64,000 bases of DNA from Streptomyces alboniger (GCF_008704395.1 NZ_CP023695.1:6572001-6636000), one strand, 5' to 3'; counted from the stretch's first letter, positions 1 through 11,421 are shown. Translations and numbers: made by a program. Notes: generated from the sequence alone by a model not told the origin.

Positions 1-190
1 AGTCGCTTCGACGACATCATCGCCGTCGTCAACGACGCGGACATGCTCACCGCGGCCGACTCGGCGCTGCGCCCCAAGCTCCCCCAGGGCTGCGACGTCC
101 GCCAGCGTCTCGGCGCCGCCAGACGATGGGTTGAGCCGTCTGCGCGCGGACGTCTCCAGGGCCCGGCAGGACACGCTCAGTGACGGTTGA
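1..190 (+). CDS. C-terminal end of an unrecognised protein, probably frameshifted
   Basis: The window opens inside a gene. Reading from base 1, about 40 codons have almost 100% G or C in third position, so this frame is coding (it includes DDIIAVVNDADMLTAADSAL). At about base 119 third-position GC drops sharply in that frame, which stops at 181-183. The +1 frame then reads PDDGLSRLRADVSRARQDTL and stops at 188-190, and it looks more protein-like. I infer that the reading frame changes near the GCCGCC run at 115-120, through a real frameshift or a sequence error. I do not recognise the family. Confidence 0.4.
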   Translation, partial: VASTTSSPSSTTRTCSPRPTRRCAPSSPRAATSASVSAPPDDGLSRLRADVSRARQDTLSDG

Positions 191-363
191 CTGAAGCGGC
201 TTGGTCGAGCCGCGTCGTACGGCAGGTGCGGAAGAGCAGGTGGGGAGGGTGATGGCCCGCTCCCCAAGGCCGCGCATTCTCCCCAGCTTCTCCCCAGGGC
301 TCCGAAACAGATGCCCATGGGAGTTCGCATGAGCGAAGTTGATCATCTATTCCGAGCTGACGT

Positions 364-1524
364 CTATAGCCAGTCCCGCCGCTTGAAGATGAAGTACAAG
401 CTCACACAAACCCCCGCCATTAGCAGGATTGCGAAGGGGTACCCGGCTACCCACTTCAGCTCGGGCATGTTCTCGAAGTTCATCCCATAGATTGTTCCCA
501 CCAACGTGGGAGCAAATAGAATGGCCGCCCACGACGAGATCTTCTTGATCTCCTCGTTCTGTTCGAACCCCGCCTCCGCCAGCGCCCGCATCTCCGCGTT
601 CTGCTGCTGTGTCACCAGCGTCGCGTTGACCGTGAGGATGTCGGTCAGGGCCTGTCGGAAGCCGTCGGCCCGTTCGCTGGTGTGGGTGACGTGGTCGGCT
701 ACGTCCCTCAGGTAGCGCTGGAGTTCCTCGTCCGTGCCGTACTTCGCGAAGCCCGCCATCAGTTGGTGCAGCATGCCGACCAGGGGGCGCGTCGCGCGTT
801 GGAACTCGACCATTTCGCGGGAGAGTTCGTAGATGCGGCGGGAGACCTCGGGGTCGCCGCTGAAGACCTCGGTCTCGATCTCGTCGATGTCGTTCTGGAC
901 GCCCGCGACGACTGGGGCGTAGCCGTCGACCACCGCGTCGAGGATCGCGTAGAGCACCGCCTCGGGGCCGAGTTTGAGGAGGTCCGGGGTCTCCTCCATG
1001 CGGCGGCGGACCCCGGACAGGTCGGGGGCCGCGGCGTGCCGGACGGTGATGACGAAGTCGGGGCCCACGAAGACGTGCAGCTCGCCGAAGTCGACCTCCT
1101 CGGGGGCGTCGAGGTAGCGGGCGGCGCGCAGGACGACGAAGAGTGTCTCGCCGTACCGTTCCAGCTTCGGGCGCTGGTGGGCCTCCAACGCGTCCTCGAC
1201 GGCCAGCTCATGCAGGTCGAACTCGGCGGCCAGGGAGAGGAGTTCGGCCTCCGTCGGGCGGGCCAGGCCGATCCACGCCATTCCGTCCCGCTGCTCGCGC
1301 AGCTCCCGGAAGGTGTCCGCGAGGGAGGACGGCGTCGCCACGCGGACTCCGTCGCGGTACAGGGCCGCCTGCACGACGCTGCCCGCCTCCCGCCCGGCAG
1401 GCGCGGAGACGGAGGGTGCGTCGGGCCGCGTCTCCTCCGGCGGTGGCGCCGCCGGGGGCCGCGTCGCGCGCCGCCACGTGTGCTTCCTCGCGGGCGATGC
1501 CGGACGGGGTCGGCGCTCCGCCAT
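364..1524 (-). CDS. corA: CorA-family magnesium/cobalt transport protein
   Basis: 386 residues. A long acidic cytoplasmic domain is followed by two C-terminal membrane helices (about 325-345 and 358-378). The CorA signature GMN sits between them in IYGMNFENMPEL near residue 347, and the protein ends in the basic RRDWL tail usual for the family. CorA proteins are pentameric channels that take up Mg2+ (also Co2+ or Ni2+) at the cell membrane. The first 45 or so residues are Pro/Arg/Ala-rich and look disordered. A good ribosome site (GGAGG) lies 8-9 bases before the ATG, which supports this start. It is transcribed alone, away from the winged-helix gene on the other strand. Confidence 0.92.
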   Translation of the reverse strand: MAERRPRPASPARKHTWRRATRPPAAPPPEETRPDAPSVSAPAGREAGSVVQAALYRDGVRVATPSSLADTFRELREQRDGMAWIGLARPTEAELLSLAAEFDLHELAVEDALEAHQRPKLERYGETLFVVLRAARYLDAPEEVDFGELHVFVGPDFVITVRHAAAPDLSGVRRRMEETPDLLKLGPEAVLYAILDAVVDGYAPVVAGVQNDIDEIETEVFSGDPEVSRRIYELSREMVEFQRATRPLVGMLHQLMAGFAKYGTDEELQRYLRDVADHVTHTSERADGFRQALTDILTVNATLVTQQQNAEMRALAEAGFEQNEEIKKISSWAAILFAPTLVGTIYGMNFENMPELKWVAGYPFAILLMAGVCVSLYFIFKRRDWL

Positions 1525-1656
1525 GCTGGCCGCCTCCAGGTGAGTCGAGAGTCGAGTGTCGGTGTCGAGTGGCGTCGAACTTATGGTCTAGATGGGCACT
1601 GAGCAGGATATACGTCCCAAAAGGCGCGGGTGCGTCGTGTGACGTCACCGACGTGA

Positions 1657-1690
1657 GGGGGCAACTCTATGGAGGGGGCAACTCTATGGA
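1657..1690. repeat. Two tandem copies of a 17-bp unit
   Basis: The unit GGGGGCAACTCTATGGA occurs at 1657-1673 and again, identical, at 1674-1690, between corA and the winged-helix gene. It looks like a recent local duplication. Each copy contains ATGGA, so a start codon is duplicated too, but no convincing reading frame follows it. Confidence 0.8.
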
Positions 1691-1721
1691 TGGGCGCGGC
1701 ACGTCGACGGCGGCCCCCGCA

Positions 1722-1758
1722 CTTGCGGACCGTGGATGTCCGCAAGCCCCGCTAGCGT
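1722..1758 (+). promoter_or_regulatory. Palindromic operator plus -10 box of a leaderless gene
   Basis: CTTGCGGAC (1722-1730) and GTCCGCAAG (1738-1746) form a perfect 9-bp inverted repeat with a 7-base spacer. It ends seven bases before TAGCGT (1753-1758), a good Streptomyces -10 box lying 7 bases before the ATG at 1766. That spacing predicts transcription starting at or next to the ATG. A repressor bound to the palindrome would cover the -35 to -10 region. Confidence 0.55.
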
Positions 1759-1765
1759 GACCCGC

Positions 1766-2929
1766 ATGACCAAGACGACCAGGGCCCAGAACGGCACCGC
1801 CCCCGTGCTGGGGACGCGCGCGCTCAACCGTGCCACGCTCGACCGGCAGCTCCTCCTGCGCCGCTCCCGCGACCTGTCCGTCAAGGACGCCGTCGCCCAT
1901 CTCGTCGGCCTCCAGGCGCAGAACGTCAAGCCGCCCTACTACGCCCTCGCCGCGCGCCTCGAAGGCTTCGACCCCGCCGAGCTGTCCGCGCTCCTGGAGG
2001 CGCGCGAGCTGGTGCGCATGGTCACGATGCGTTCCACCATCCACCTGCACACGGCCGACGACGCCCGCACGCTGCGGCCGTTCGTCCAGGACGCGATCGA
2101 ACGCGAGCTGAGCGTGTTCCGCGCCGGGCTCGTCGGCGTCGACCTGCGCGAACTCGCCGGGGTCGCCCGCGAGGCCGTCGAGGCCGAACCCCGCACGATG
2201 AAACAGCTCCGCGAGGTGCTGCTCGTGCGGTGGCCCGACGCCGACCCCCAGTCGCTCGCGCTCGCCGCGCGTTGCGTGCTGCCGCTCGTCCAGGTGACCC
2301 CGCGCGGGCTGTGGCGGCGCAGCGGGCAGGTCGCGCTCACCACCCTTGAGCAGTGGCTCGCAGGCGGCGCCGCCGAGCAGGCGCCGTCGCGAACCACCGC
2401 CCGTACGCCCGACGCCATCGTCCTGCGCTATCTCGCCGCCTTCGGGCCCGCCTCCGTCAAGGACATGCAGACCTGGGCGCGGCTCACCCGGATGCGGGAG
2501 GTCTTCGAGCGGTTGCGGCCCCGGCTGCGGACGTTCCGCGACGAGAACGGCGTCGAACTGTTCGACCTGCCCGACGCGCCGCGCCCCGACGCGGACACCC
2601 CGGCCCCGGCCCGTTTCCTTCCCGAGTTCGACAACCTCCTGCTCTCGCACGCGGACCGGGCCCGCGTCGTGCCCCCCGCGTACAAGGGGCGTACGTGGAA
2701 GGGGAACTTCGCGTACTGCGTCTTTCTCCTCGACGGGTTCCTGGCCGGTGTGTGGCGGCTGGCGGAGGACGCCGGGAACGGGCGGGCCGTGCTCACCATC
2801 GAGCCGTTCGGGAAGCCGGGGCGGGCCGAGCGGGAGGAGTTGACGCGGGAGGCCGAGCGGATGCTCACGCGGATGGCCGCGCCCTCGCCCTCGTACGACA
2901 TCCGCTTCGGGGCCGTGATCGACGCCTGA
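1766..2929 (+). CDS. Winged-helix DNA-binding domain protein (HTH_42/AlkZ-like)
   Basis: 387 residues from the ATG at 1766. An in-frame ATG at 1736 exists, but it lies inside the operator and upstream of the -10 box. The early sequence LNRATLDRQLLLRRSRDLSVKDAVAHLVGLQAQ and the later VQVTPRGLWRRSGQVALTTLEQWL are typical of the winged-helix family that includes the AlkZ DNA glycosylase (which unhooks interstrand crosslinks) and many uncharacterised relatives. The AlkZ catalytic QxQ/QxD-type motif matches LQAQN near residue 50, but I cannot confirm activity. Single gene, probably leaderless and operator controlled. The role is inferred from family only. Confidence 0.75.
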   Translation: MTKTTRAQNGTAPVLGTRALNRATLDRQLLLRRSRDLSVKDAVAHLVGLQAQNVKPPYYALAARLEGFDPAELSALLEARELVRMVTMRSTIHLHTADDARTLRPFVQDAIERELSVFRAGLVGVDLRELAGVAREAVEAEPRTMKQLREVLLVRWPDADPQSLALAARCVLPLVQVTPRGLWRRSGQVALTTLEQWLAGGAAEQAPSRTTARTPDAIVLRYLAAFGPASVKDMQTWARLTRMREVFERLRPRLRTFRDENGVELFDLPDAPRPDADTPAPARFLPEFDNLLLSHADRARVVPPAYKGRTWKGNFAYCVFLLDGFLAGVWRLAEDAGNGRAVLTIEPFGKPGRAEREELTREAERMLTRMAAPSPSYDIRFGAVIDA

Positions 2930-3104
2930 CGCGTCGCGCCTCTCCGCTTGCGACACCCCCGCTCAGGGGTAGTGGGACCCGCGTCACGAGTTACACGATG
3001 CTACGTATCCGAACGCGACGCCGTGTGACGCGATGTTGCTTAACGCGGTGTTGCGTGACGTGATGCCGCGTATCTGAAGTGGTCCCGGATATCAGGAGAG
3101 AGCT

Positions 3105-4646
3105 ATGCGGACACCCATGACCGTCACGGACTTCCTCGACCGGGCGGAGCTGGGCTTCGCCGGCAGCCCCGGCGTGATCGACGAACCGCGTCAACCCGCC
3201 CCGGTGGTCCCGGAGTCGACGTACGGACGTCTCGGCGAGCGGGTCCGGGCCTGGCAGGCGGGGTTCGACGCGCTGGGCGTCGGGGAGGGCGAGCGCGTGG
3301 CCGTCGTCAGCCACAACTCCGCCCGCCTCCTTGAGCTGCTGTTCGCCGTGCCGATGAGCGGGCGGATCTGCGTGCCCGTCAACTTCCGGCTCAAGCCGGA
3401 CGAGGTCGATTACGTGGTGCGGCAGAGCGGCGCCTCGGTCCTGCTCGTGGACCCGGAGCTGGACGACGCCCTGTCGGCGGTCAAGGCACGCCACCGCTTC
3501 GTGCTCGGCGAACGGACCGAGGCCGAGCTGATGCGGTTCGGCGTCGAGCCGCGCCCCTGGGCGAACCCCGACGAGGACGCCACCGCCACGATCAACTACA
3601 CGTCGGGGACCACCGCCCGCCCCAAGGGAGTGCAGCTGACCCACCGCAACATCTGGGTGAACGGGCTGACGTTCGGCCTGCACACCCGCGTGTGGGAGCG
3701 GGACGTCTATATGCACACCCTGCCGATGTTCCACTGCAACGGCTGGGGCATGCCGTTCGTGATGGCCGGGCTCGGCGTGAAGCAGGTCGTGCTGCGCAAG
3801 GTGGACGGCGCGGAGATCCTGCGCCGCGTGGAGGAGCACGGTGTCACGCTCATGTGCGGGGCGCCCGCGGTGTGGAACGCGGTGCTGGACGCGGCCACGG
3901 CCTGGCGCGGCGAGGTGCCTGGCCGCGACCGGGTGCGGATCGTCTGCGCCGGGGCCCCGCCGCCGAGCAAGCTGATCCAGCGGGTGGAGGCGGAGCTGGG
4001 CTGGGAGTTCACGCAGATCTACGGCCTCACCGAGACGTCCCCGCTGCTCACCTTCAACCGGTCCGCGCCGGCGGACGCGGAGCTGCCGGCCGAGGAGCGG
4101 GCGCGCAAGCTCTCCCGCGCCGGGCTGCCCGCGCTCGGCGTCAAGCTGAAGGTCTCCGACGCGGGCGAGGTCCTGGCCCGCTCGAACGTCGTACTCGAAA
4201 GCTACTGGGACAAGCCGGAGGAGACCGCGGCGGCGCTGGAGGACGGCTGGTTCCACACCGGTGACGGCGGCACGCTCGACCCGGACGACGGCCACCTCAC
4301 GATCTCCGACCGCAAGAAGGACGTGATCATCACCGGCGGTGAGAACGTCTCGTCGATCGAGGTGGAGGACACCATCTTCAGTCACCCGGCGGTCGCCGAG
4401 GTCGCGGTCATCGGAGTGCCGCACGAGAAGTGGGGCGAGACGATCAAGGCCCTGGTGGTCCTCGCGGAGGGGGCGACGGCCCAAGAGGCGGACATCATCG
4501 CCCACTGCAAGCGGCGGATGGCCGGGTACAAGGCGCCGACGTCCGTCGAGTTCCGCGACGCCATCCCGCGCACGGCCACCGGCAAGGTCCAGAAGTTCAA
4601 GCTGCGGGAGCCCTACTGGGCGGGGCGCGACCGCGGGGTGAACTGA
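3105..4646 (+). CDS. Acyl-CoA ligase (AMP-binding, FadD-like)
   Basis: 513 residues, the usual length for this family. It carries the AMP-binding P-loop YTSGTTARPKGVQLTH (about 165-180), the A5 motif YGLTET, the A7/A8 region TGDGG and ISDRKKDVIITGGENVSS, and the C-terminal catalytic lysine in RTATGKVQKFKLR. The enzyme activates a carboxylic acid with ATP and transfers it to CoA. Chain length and substrate cannot be read from the sequence; fatty or aryl acids are both possible. AGGAGAG lies about 6 bases before the ATG. A second ATG four codons in is possible. Single gene. Confidence 0.88.
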   Translation: MRTPMTVTDFLDRAELGFAGSPGVIDEPRQPAPVVPESTYGRLGERVRAWQAGFDALGVGEGERVAVVSHNSARLLELLFAVPMSGRICVPVNFRLKPDEVDYVVRQSGASVLLVDPELDDALSAVKARHRFVLGERTEAELMRFGVEPRPWANPDEDATATINYTSGTTARPKGVQLTHRNIWVNGLTFGLHTRVWERDVYMHTLPMFHCNGWGMPFVMAGLGVKQVVLRKVDGAEILRRVEEHGVTLMCGAPAVWNAVLDAATAWRGEVPGRDRVRIVCAGAPPPSKLIQRVEAELGWEFTQIYGLTETSPLLTFNRSAPADAELPAEERARKLSRAGLPALGVKLKVSDAGEVLARSNVVLESYWDKPEETAAALEDGWFHTGDGGTLDPDDGHLTISDRKKDVIITGGENVSSIEVEDTIFSHPAVAEVAVIGVPHEKWGETIKALVVLAEGATAQEADIIAHCKRRMAGYKAPTSVEFRDAIPRTATGKVQKFKLREPYWAGRDRGVN

Positions 4647-5068
4647 CACCGTGAACTGACACCCCGTCGGCGCCCTCATGACGTCACATCGGTGTCTTCA
4701 ATAAACCTGCACATCGAATACGCAGTCCAGTCACGCAATTCGGCGGACGCTCCACGAAAACTCCGCCCGAATTCCCGTGCATAGGCCACAGAACGCGGTC
4801 GCGGGTGCGCGAGTGTCCGGTTTGTTGAAGGGAGTACCGTCGTGCACCCGATTTCCCTCTGTGCATGTTGTGAAGGAGCTGCCACCTCGCGGTGAACCTG
4901 CCTGCACGCAGCGGTGATGCGATGCCGCGCGCGGTCCCGGACGGTGCTTCGGCGATTGGATGCGCGCCCCGCGAACGTGCTTTGATCCTGGCCCACGCGG
5001 AATTGGCACAGCAGGTTCCGCCGGTGGGAAACACCTTTGCGACATTTATGAGAAGGGCAGCTCACGCC
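4647..5068. other. 422-base non-coding region ahead of the precursor peptide
   Basis: It begins inside two tandem copies of GTGAACTGACACC (4638-4650 and 4651-4663), so the acyl-CoA ligase stop codon is duplicated. GC is lower than in the flanking genes. It holds one very short candidate frame (4842-4895) and the AGAAGGG ribosome site at 5051-5057 for the precursor peptide. I see no clear -35/-10 pair, although a promoter for the peptide must lie here. Confidence 0.5.
4842..4895 (+). CDS. Possible 17-residue Cys-containing small peptide
   Basis: A GTG at 4842, 8 bases after a good AAGGGAG ribosome site, opens a frame MHPISLCACCEGAATSR ending at a TGA. Three of its 17 residues are Cys (CACC). 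It lies about 170 bases before the double-glycine precursor peptide. It could be a leader peptide or a chance frame; with so few codons there is no coding statistic to lean on. The case rests on the ribosome site and the Cys cluster. Confidence 0.25.
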   Translation: MHPISLCACCEGAATSR

Positions 5069-5296
5069 ATGAACAACACCCCGCAGGTCGAGACCCTCGA
5101 GATTTCCGACGCCGACCTCGACAACGTCTCCGGCGGCCTCGTCGCCGGTGTCGCGGGCAACGTCACCAGCACCGTCGACTCCATCGCCCCGGTCTCCGGC
5201 GTCGTCGCCGGCGTCGTCGGGACCGTCGAGGGTGCCACCGGCCTGAACACCGGCGCCGTCACGGGCCTGGCCTCCGGCCTGACCGCCGGTCTCTGA
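5069..5296 (+). CDS. Double-glycine precursor peptide of a bacteriocin-type export system
   Basis: 75 residues from the ATG at 5069, with AGAAGGG 11 bases upstream. Residues 1-23 form a classic leader, acidic and ending ISDADLDNVSGG, where C39 peptidases cut after the GG pair. The 52-residue core begins LVAGVAGNV. It is almost all Gly, Ala, Val, Thr, Ser and Leu, with several GxxxG-like spacings. It has no Cys, Lys or Arg and carries a small net negative charge. That is unlike the usual cationic class II bacteriocins and excludes lanthionine or disulfide formation. The peptide sits directly before an HlyD adaptor, a C39 peptidase/ABC exporter and a second ABC protein. The export route is well supported; the biological activity is unknown. 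Confidence 0.82.
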   Translation: MNNTPQVETLEISDADLDNVSGGLVAGVAGNVTSTVDSIAPVSGVVAGVVGTVEGATGLNTGAVTGLASGLTAGL

Positions 5297-5324
5297 GCCT
5301 CGGCTCGCTGAGACACCGTGATGC

Positions 5325-5357
5325 GTGAGCCCCGGAGCCGCTGGTTCCGGGGCTCAC
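5325..5357 (+). terminator. Strong hairpin between precursor gene and export genes
   Basis: GTGAGCCCCGGA (5325-5336) pairs perfectly with TCCGGGGCTCAC (5346-5357) around a 9-base loop. No T run follows, so it may act as a partial terminator. That would give more peptide transcript than exporter transcript, as seen in many bacteriocin operons (inference). Confidence 0.7.
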
Positions 5358-5391
5358 GAATGCCACCTGCGCAGGAAGGAAAAGGCGTCCC

Positions 5392-6218
5392 GTGCAGTTC
5401 CGCCAACAGGCCCTGTCCAAGTTGCAGTCGCCCGAGGAACTCGACCTGCCGGTGCGCTACGCCCGCCCCCAGGGGCTGCTCGTCCTCGCCGTCACCCTCG
5501 TCGTCATGGCCGCCGCGAGCGTCTGGGCCGTCACCGGCTCGGTCTCCTCGACCCTCAGGGCACCCGGCATCCTCACCCACGGGCAGGGCAGTTACGTGCT
5601 CCAGAGCCCCGTCACCGGTCAGGTGACCCGGGTGCGGGCCGAGGAGGGCGAGCGCGTCGCCGCGGGCGCTCCGGTCCTCGAAGTCCGCACGGATGGCGGC
5701 GACAAGGTCGTACGTGCCATCGCCGCGGGCCGCGTGACCACGCTCGTCGCCAGGATCGGCACCGTGGTCACCACCGGCGCCGACGTCGCGACCGTCGAGC
5801 GCGTGGCGGGCACCGGCGACCCGCTCCTCGCGATGCTCTACGTACCCGCCGACAGCGCGGCCACCGTCCCCGTCGGCGCCCCGGTGGACCTCACCCTCCA
5901 GTCCGTGCCCACCCAGGAGTACGGGACGCTGCGCGGCCGCGTGAAGGCCGTCGGGCGGGCCGCGCAGACCCGGCAGAGGATCACCGGCTTCCTCGGCGAC
6001 GAGGAACTCGCCGGGCGGTTCACGAAGGACGGGCCGCCCGTGGCCGTCCTCGTACGGCTGGAGAAGTCGCCCGGCGCCACGCGAGAGGGGGCATCCGGCA
6101 CCAACTCCCGCTACGCGTGGTCGGCCTCCGGCGGACCGCCCTTCGCGCTCGACTCCATGACCCCGGCCACCGGCGCCGTCCACCTCGCCGAGCAGCGCCC
6201 GATCGATTGGCTGCTTCC

Positions 6219-6222
<4 letters not shown>
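5392..6222 (+). CDS. HlyD-family adaptor of NHLM-type bacteriocin export
   Basis: 276 residues from a GTG at 5392, preceded by GGAAGGAAAAGG. A short cytoplasmic N-terminus and one membrane helix (about 28-50, LLVLAVTLVVMAAASVWAV) are followed by a barrel-sandwich region with lipoyl-like halves (ILTHGQGSYVLQSPVTGQVTRV and VVRAIAAGRVTTLVARIGTVV). It matches the plan of the HlyD component of NHLM export systems (family known as TIGR03794), which links the exporter to the outside. Its TGA overlaps the GTG of the next gene by four bases (GTGA), so the two are translationally coupled. Confidence 0.85.
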
Positions 6223-8543
<2,321 letters not shown>

Positions 8544-8544
8544 G

Positions 8545-11421
8545 GTGACCTCGGTACCGGAACACGCGTACCCCCACGACACGGTGGCCGCCGCCTTCGG
8601 CGCGCTCGGCACACCCGTCGACTGCACGGACCTGCGCAGCGTGCACCTGGAGGGCCCGCAGGTGCTGTGGCTCGTGGTTGCGGGCGCCCTCGACCTGTTC
8701 GCCGTCGACGCCGCGCAGCAGGGCCACTGGCACTTCCTCGGCCGCCTCGAACCGGGCACCCTGCTCCTCGGCCCGGCCGAAGGCCCCCAGCACACCCTGC
8801 TCGGGCGCCCCCTCCAGGGCTGCGCGCTGCGCCGCATCCCGCTGCGCGAGCTGTACCGGCCCGACTACCCCGACCACAACAACACCTGGGCGTACGAGCA
8901 GCAGTACCCCACTCGGTACGACACCCAGGACGCGGCCCTGAGCCTCCTGGAGCACGCCTTCGTACTCGGCATCGGGCGCGGCCACCGGGTCCTGTTCGAG
9001 GCCCCGCTCGACGGTCGCACCCTGGGCGACGGCGTAGGGGCCGACGGCGTGGTGACCGACGACGACGTCCTCTGGATGCCGGTCGCGCCGGGCACTGTTC
9101 AGTACGGCTCCGCCTGCAGCGCCGAGGCCGCGGGCGCCCTGCTCGTGGACGCCGTGATGTGGCAGCGCATGGTCAACCAGCAGTACCGCCTCCTTGCGAC
9201 CCTCGACCGCTGGATCGAACGGCTGGAGCGGGCCCACGAGGACCGCACGGCGGCCGGCATCAAGGCGGGCGAGAGCGTCCGCGAGCAGGCCGACCGGACC
9301 TTGATCGCCTCCATCGGCCGCGCGGGCGGGGGAAGTTCACGCCGCGCCGCTTCCAGGGGCGGCGGAGACACCACGTACGCGGCCTGCCGGCTGGTCGCCG
9401 AGGCGGCGGGCATCACGCTGGCCGACCGGGCGGACGGCGGCGCGGTGAACGACCGGCTCGACCCGGTGGAGCAGGTCGCGGTGGCCTCCCGGATCCGTAC
9501 CCGCCCCGTCCGGCTCGACGGACGCTGGTGGCGCGAGAACACGGGCCCGCTGGTGGGATACCGAGCCGCGAGCGGGACACCGGTCGCCCTGCTGTGGCGG
9601 CGCGGCGGCTACGAGTCGGTGCACCCCGCCTCCGGGCGGCGCACCCGCGTCGACCAGACCAACGCGGACGAGTTCGCACCGCGGGCCGTCATGTTCTACC
9701 GCCCGCTGCCCGAGGGGAGGCTGACGCCGTGGCAGCTCTTCCGCTTCAGCCTGCGGGGTACCGGTGGCGACGTACGCAACCTCGCGCTCGCCACGCTCGT
9801 GACGGTCGCGACCGGCGCGCTGGTGCCGCTCGCGACGGGGCAGGTGCTCGGCGTGTTCGTGCCGAACGCCGAGAAGAGCCTCGTCGTCCAGGTCTCCCTG
9901 GCCGTCATGGTCACCAGCATCGTCTCCGCGGCGTTCATGCTGCTCCAGAACCTCACCATCCTGCGGATGGAGGGACGGATGGAGAGTGCGCTCCAACCAG
10001 CCGTCTGGGACCGGCTGTTGAGGCTGCCGACCCGCTTCTTCACCTCCCGCTCCACCGGTGAACTGGCGAGCGCGGCGATGGGCGTCAGCGCCATCCGCCG
10101 GGTCCTTTCGGGCATCGGCCCCGTGGCGCTCCAGTCGAGCACGGTCGGCGCGATGAACCTCGTCCTGCTGCTGCTCTACAGCGTCCCCCTCGCCCTGGCC
10201 GCGCTGGCGATGCTCGCCGTCATCGCCGGTGTCTTCCTCGCCCTCGGCCTAGGGGAGCTGCGCTGGCAGCGGCGCCTGGTCGAGCTGGGCAACAAGCTCA
10301 ACAACCAGGCCTTTCAGACCCTGCGCGGCCTGCCCAAACTCCGGGTGGCCGGGGCGGAGAGCTTCGCGTACGCGGCGTGGGCGGAGGAGTTCGCGCGCAG
10401 CCGCGAGCTGCAACGGCGGGCGGGCCGGATCAAGAACGCGACGACTGTCCTGAACTCCGTCTACCTCCCCCTGTGCACGCTCATCATGTTCGTCCTCCTC
10501 GCGGGCCCCGCCCGGGGCAGCCTGACCGCAGGGGAGTTCCTCACCTTCAGCACCGCCGTGACGATGCTGCTGACGTCCGTCACGCAGCTCACCGGCGCGC
10601 TGATCTCGGCGGCCGCGGTGCTCCCGATGTTCGAGCAGGTCAAGCCGGTCCTGGACGAGGCGCCCGAGGTGCGGGACGCGAGCACGCAGCCGGGTGAGCT
10701 CCAGGGCGCGATCGAGGCCCGCGGCCTGTCCTTCCGGTACTCGGACGACGGCCCCCTGGTCCTCGACGACGTGTCGCTCTCGATCCGTCCGGGCGAGTTC
10801 GTCGCCGTCGTCGGCCCGAGCGGCTGCGGCAAGTCGACGCTGCTGCGCCTTCTGATCGGCTTCGACCGGCCGGTCTCGGGCAGTGTGCTCTACGACGGTC
10901 AGGACCTGGCCGCCCTGGACCAGTCGGCCGTGCGCCGCCAGTGCGGAGTCGTGCTCCAGAACGCCCAGCCGCTCAGCGGATCGATCCTGGACTGCATCCG
11001 CGGCGCGGAGTCGTTCACACAGGAGGAGGCGTGGGAGGCCGCCGCGATGGCCGGTCTCGCCGAGGACATCAAGCGGATGCCGATGGGCCTGCACACGATG
11101 ATCTCCGGCGGGGGAGCGGTCTCGGGCGGCCAGCGCCAGCGCCTGATGATCGCCCAGGCACTGATCCGCCGCCCCCGCGTCCTCTTCTTCGACGAGGCGA
11201 CGAGCGCCCTGGACAACGAGACGCAGCGCACGGTCATCGACAGCACCCGCGCCCTGAACGCCACCCGCGTCGTGATCGCCCACCGCCTCTCCACCGTCAT
11301 GGACGCCGACCGGGTGATCGTCATGTCACAGGGGCGCGTCGTGCAACAGGGGCCGCCCGCCCAGCTGTTGGCGGACACGGGCGGGCGCCTGCACGAACTG
11401 CTGAGGCGGCAGCTGCGGTGA
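8545..11421 (+). CDS. Second NHLM-type ABC transporter protein (ABC2)
   Basis: 958 residues from the GTG at 8545. The first 130 or so residues look like a cyclic-nucleotide-binding-like domain (VLWLVVAGALDLFAV, LLGRPLQGCALRRIPL), typical of NHLM ABC2 proteins (family TIGR03797). Middle residues about 390-680 form an ABC membrane domain. The C-terminal ATPase has Walker A GPSGCGKST (about 757), signature VSGGQRQRL (about 859) and Walker B VLFFDEATSALD. There is no C39 peptidase domain. It is probably the partner half of a heterodimeric exporter with the upstream protein. One base separates its stop from the DUF5954 stop on the other strand. Confidence 0.88.
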   Translation: MTSVPEHAYPHDTVAAAFGALGTPVDCTDLRSVHLEGPQVLWLVVAGALDLFAVDAAQQGHWHFLGRLEPGTLLLGPAEGPQHTLLGRPLQGCALRRIPLRELYRPDYPDHNNTWAYEQQYPTRYDTQDAALSLLEHAFVLGIGRGHRVLFEAPLDGRTLGDGVGADGVVTDDDVLWMPVAPGTVQYGSACSAEAAGALLVDAVMWQRMVNQQYRLLATLDRWIERLERAHEDRTAAGIKAGESVREQADRTLIASIGRAGGGSSRRAASRGGGDTTYAACRLVAEAAGITLADRADGGAVNDRLDPVEQVAVASRIRTRPVRLDGRWWRENTGPLVGYRAASGTPVALLWRRGGYESVHPASGRRTRVDQTNADEFAPRAVMFYRPLPEGRLTPWQLFRFSLRGTGGDVRNLALATLVTVATGALVPLATGQVLGVFVPNAEKSLVVQVSLAVMVTSIVSAAFMLLQNLTILRMEGRMESALQPAVWDRLLRLPTRFFTSRSTGELASAAMGVSAIRRVLSGIGPVALQSSTVGAMNLVLLLLYSVPLALAALAMLAVIAGVFLALGLGELRWQRRLVELGNKLNNQAFQTLRGLPKLRVAGAESFAYAAWAEEFARSRELQRRAGRIKNATTVLNSVYLPLCTLIMFVLLAGPARGSLTAGEFLTFSTAVTMLLTSVTQLTGALISAAAVLPMFEQVKPVLDEAPEVRDASTQPGELQGAIEARGLSFRYSDDGPLVLDDVSLSIRPGEFVAVVGPSGCGKSTLLRLLIGFDRPVSGSVLYDGQDLAALDQSAVRRQCGVVLQNAQPLSGSILDCIRGAESFTQEEAWEAAAMAGLAEDIKRMPMGLHTMISGGGAVSGGQRQRLMIAQALIRRPRVLFFDEATSALDNETQRTVIDSTRALNATRVVIAHRLSTVMDADRVIVMSQGRVVQQGPPAQLLADTGGRLHELLRRQLR

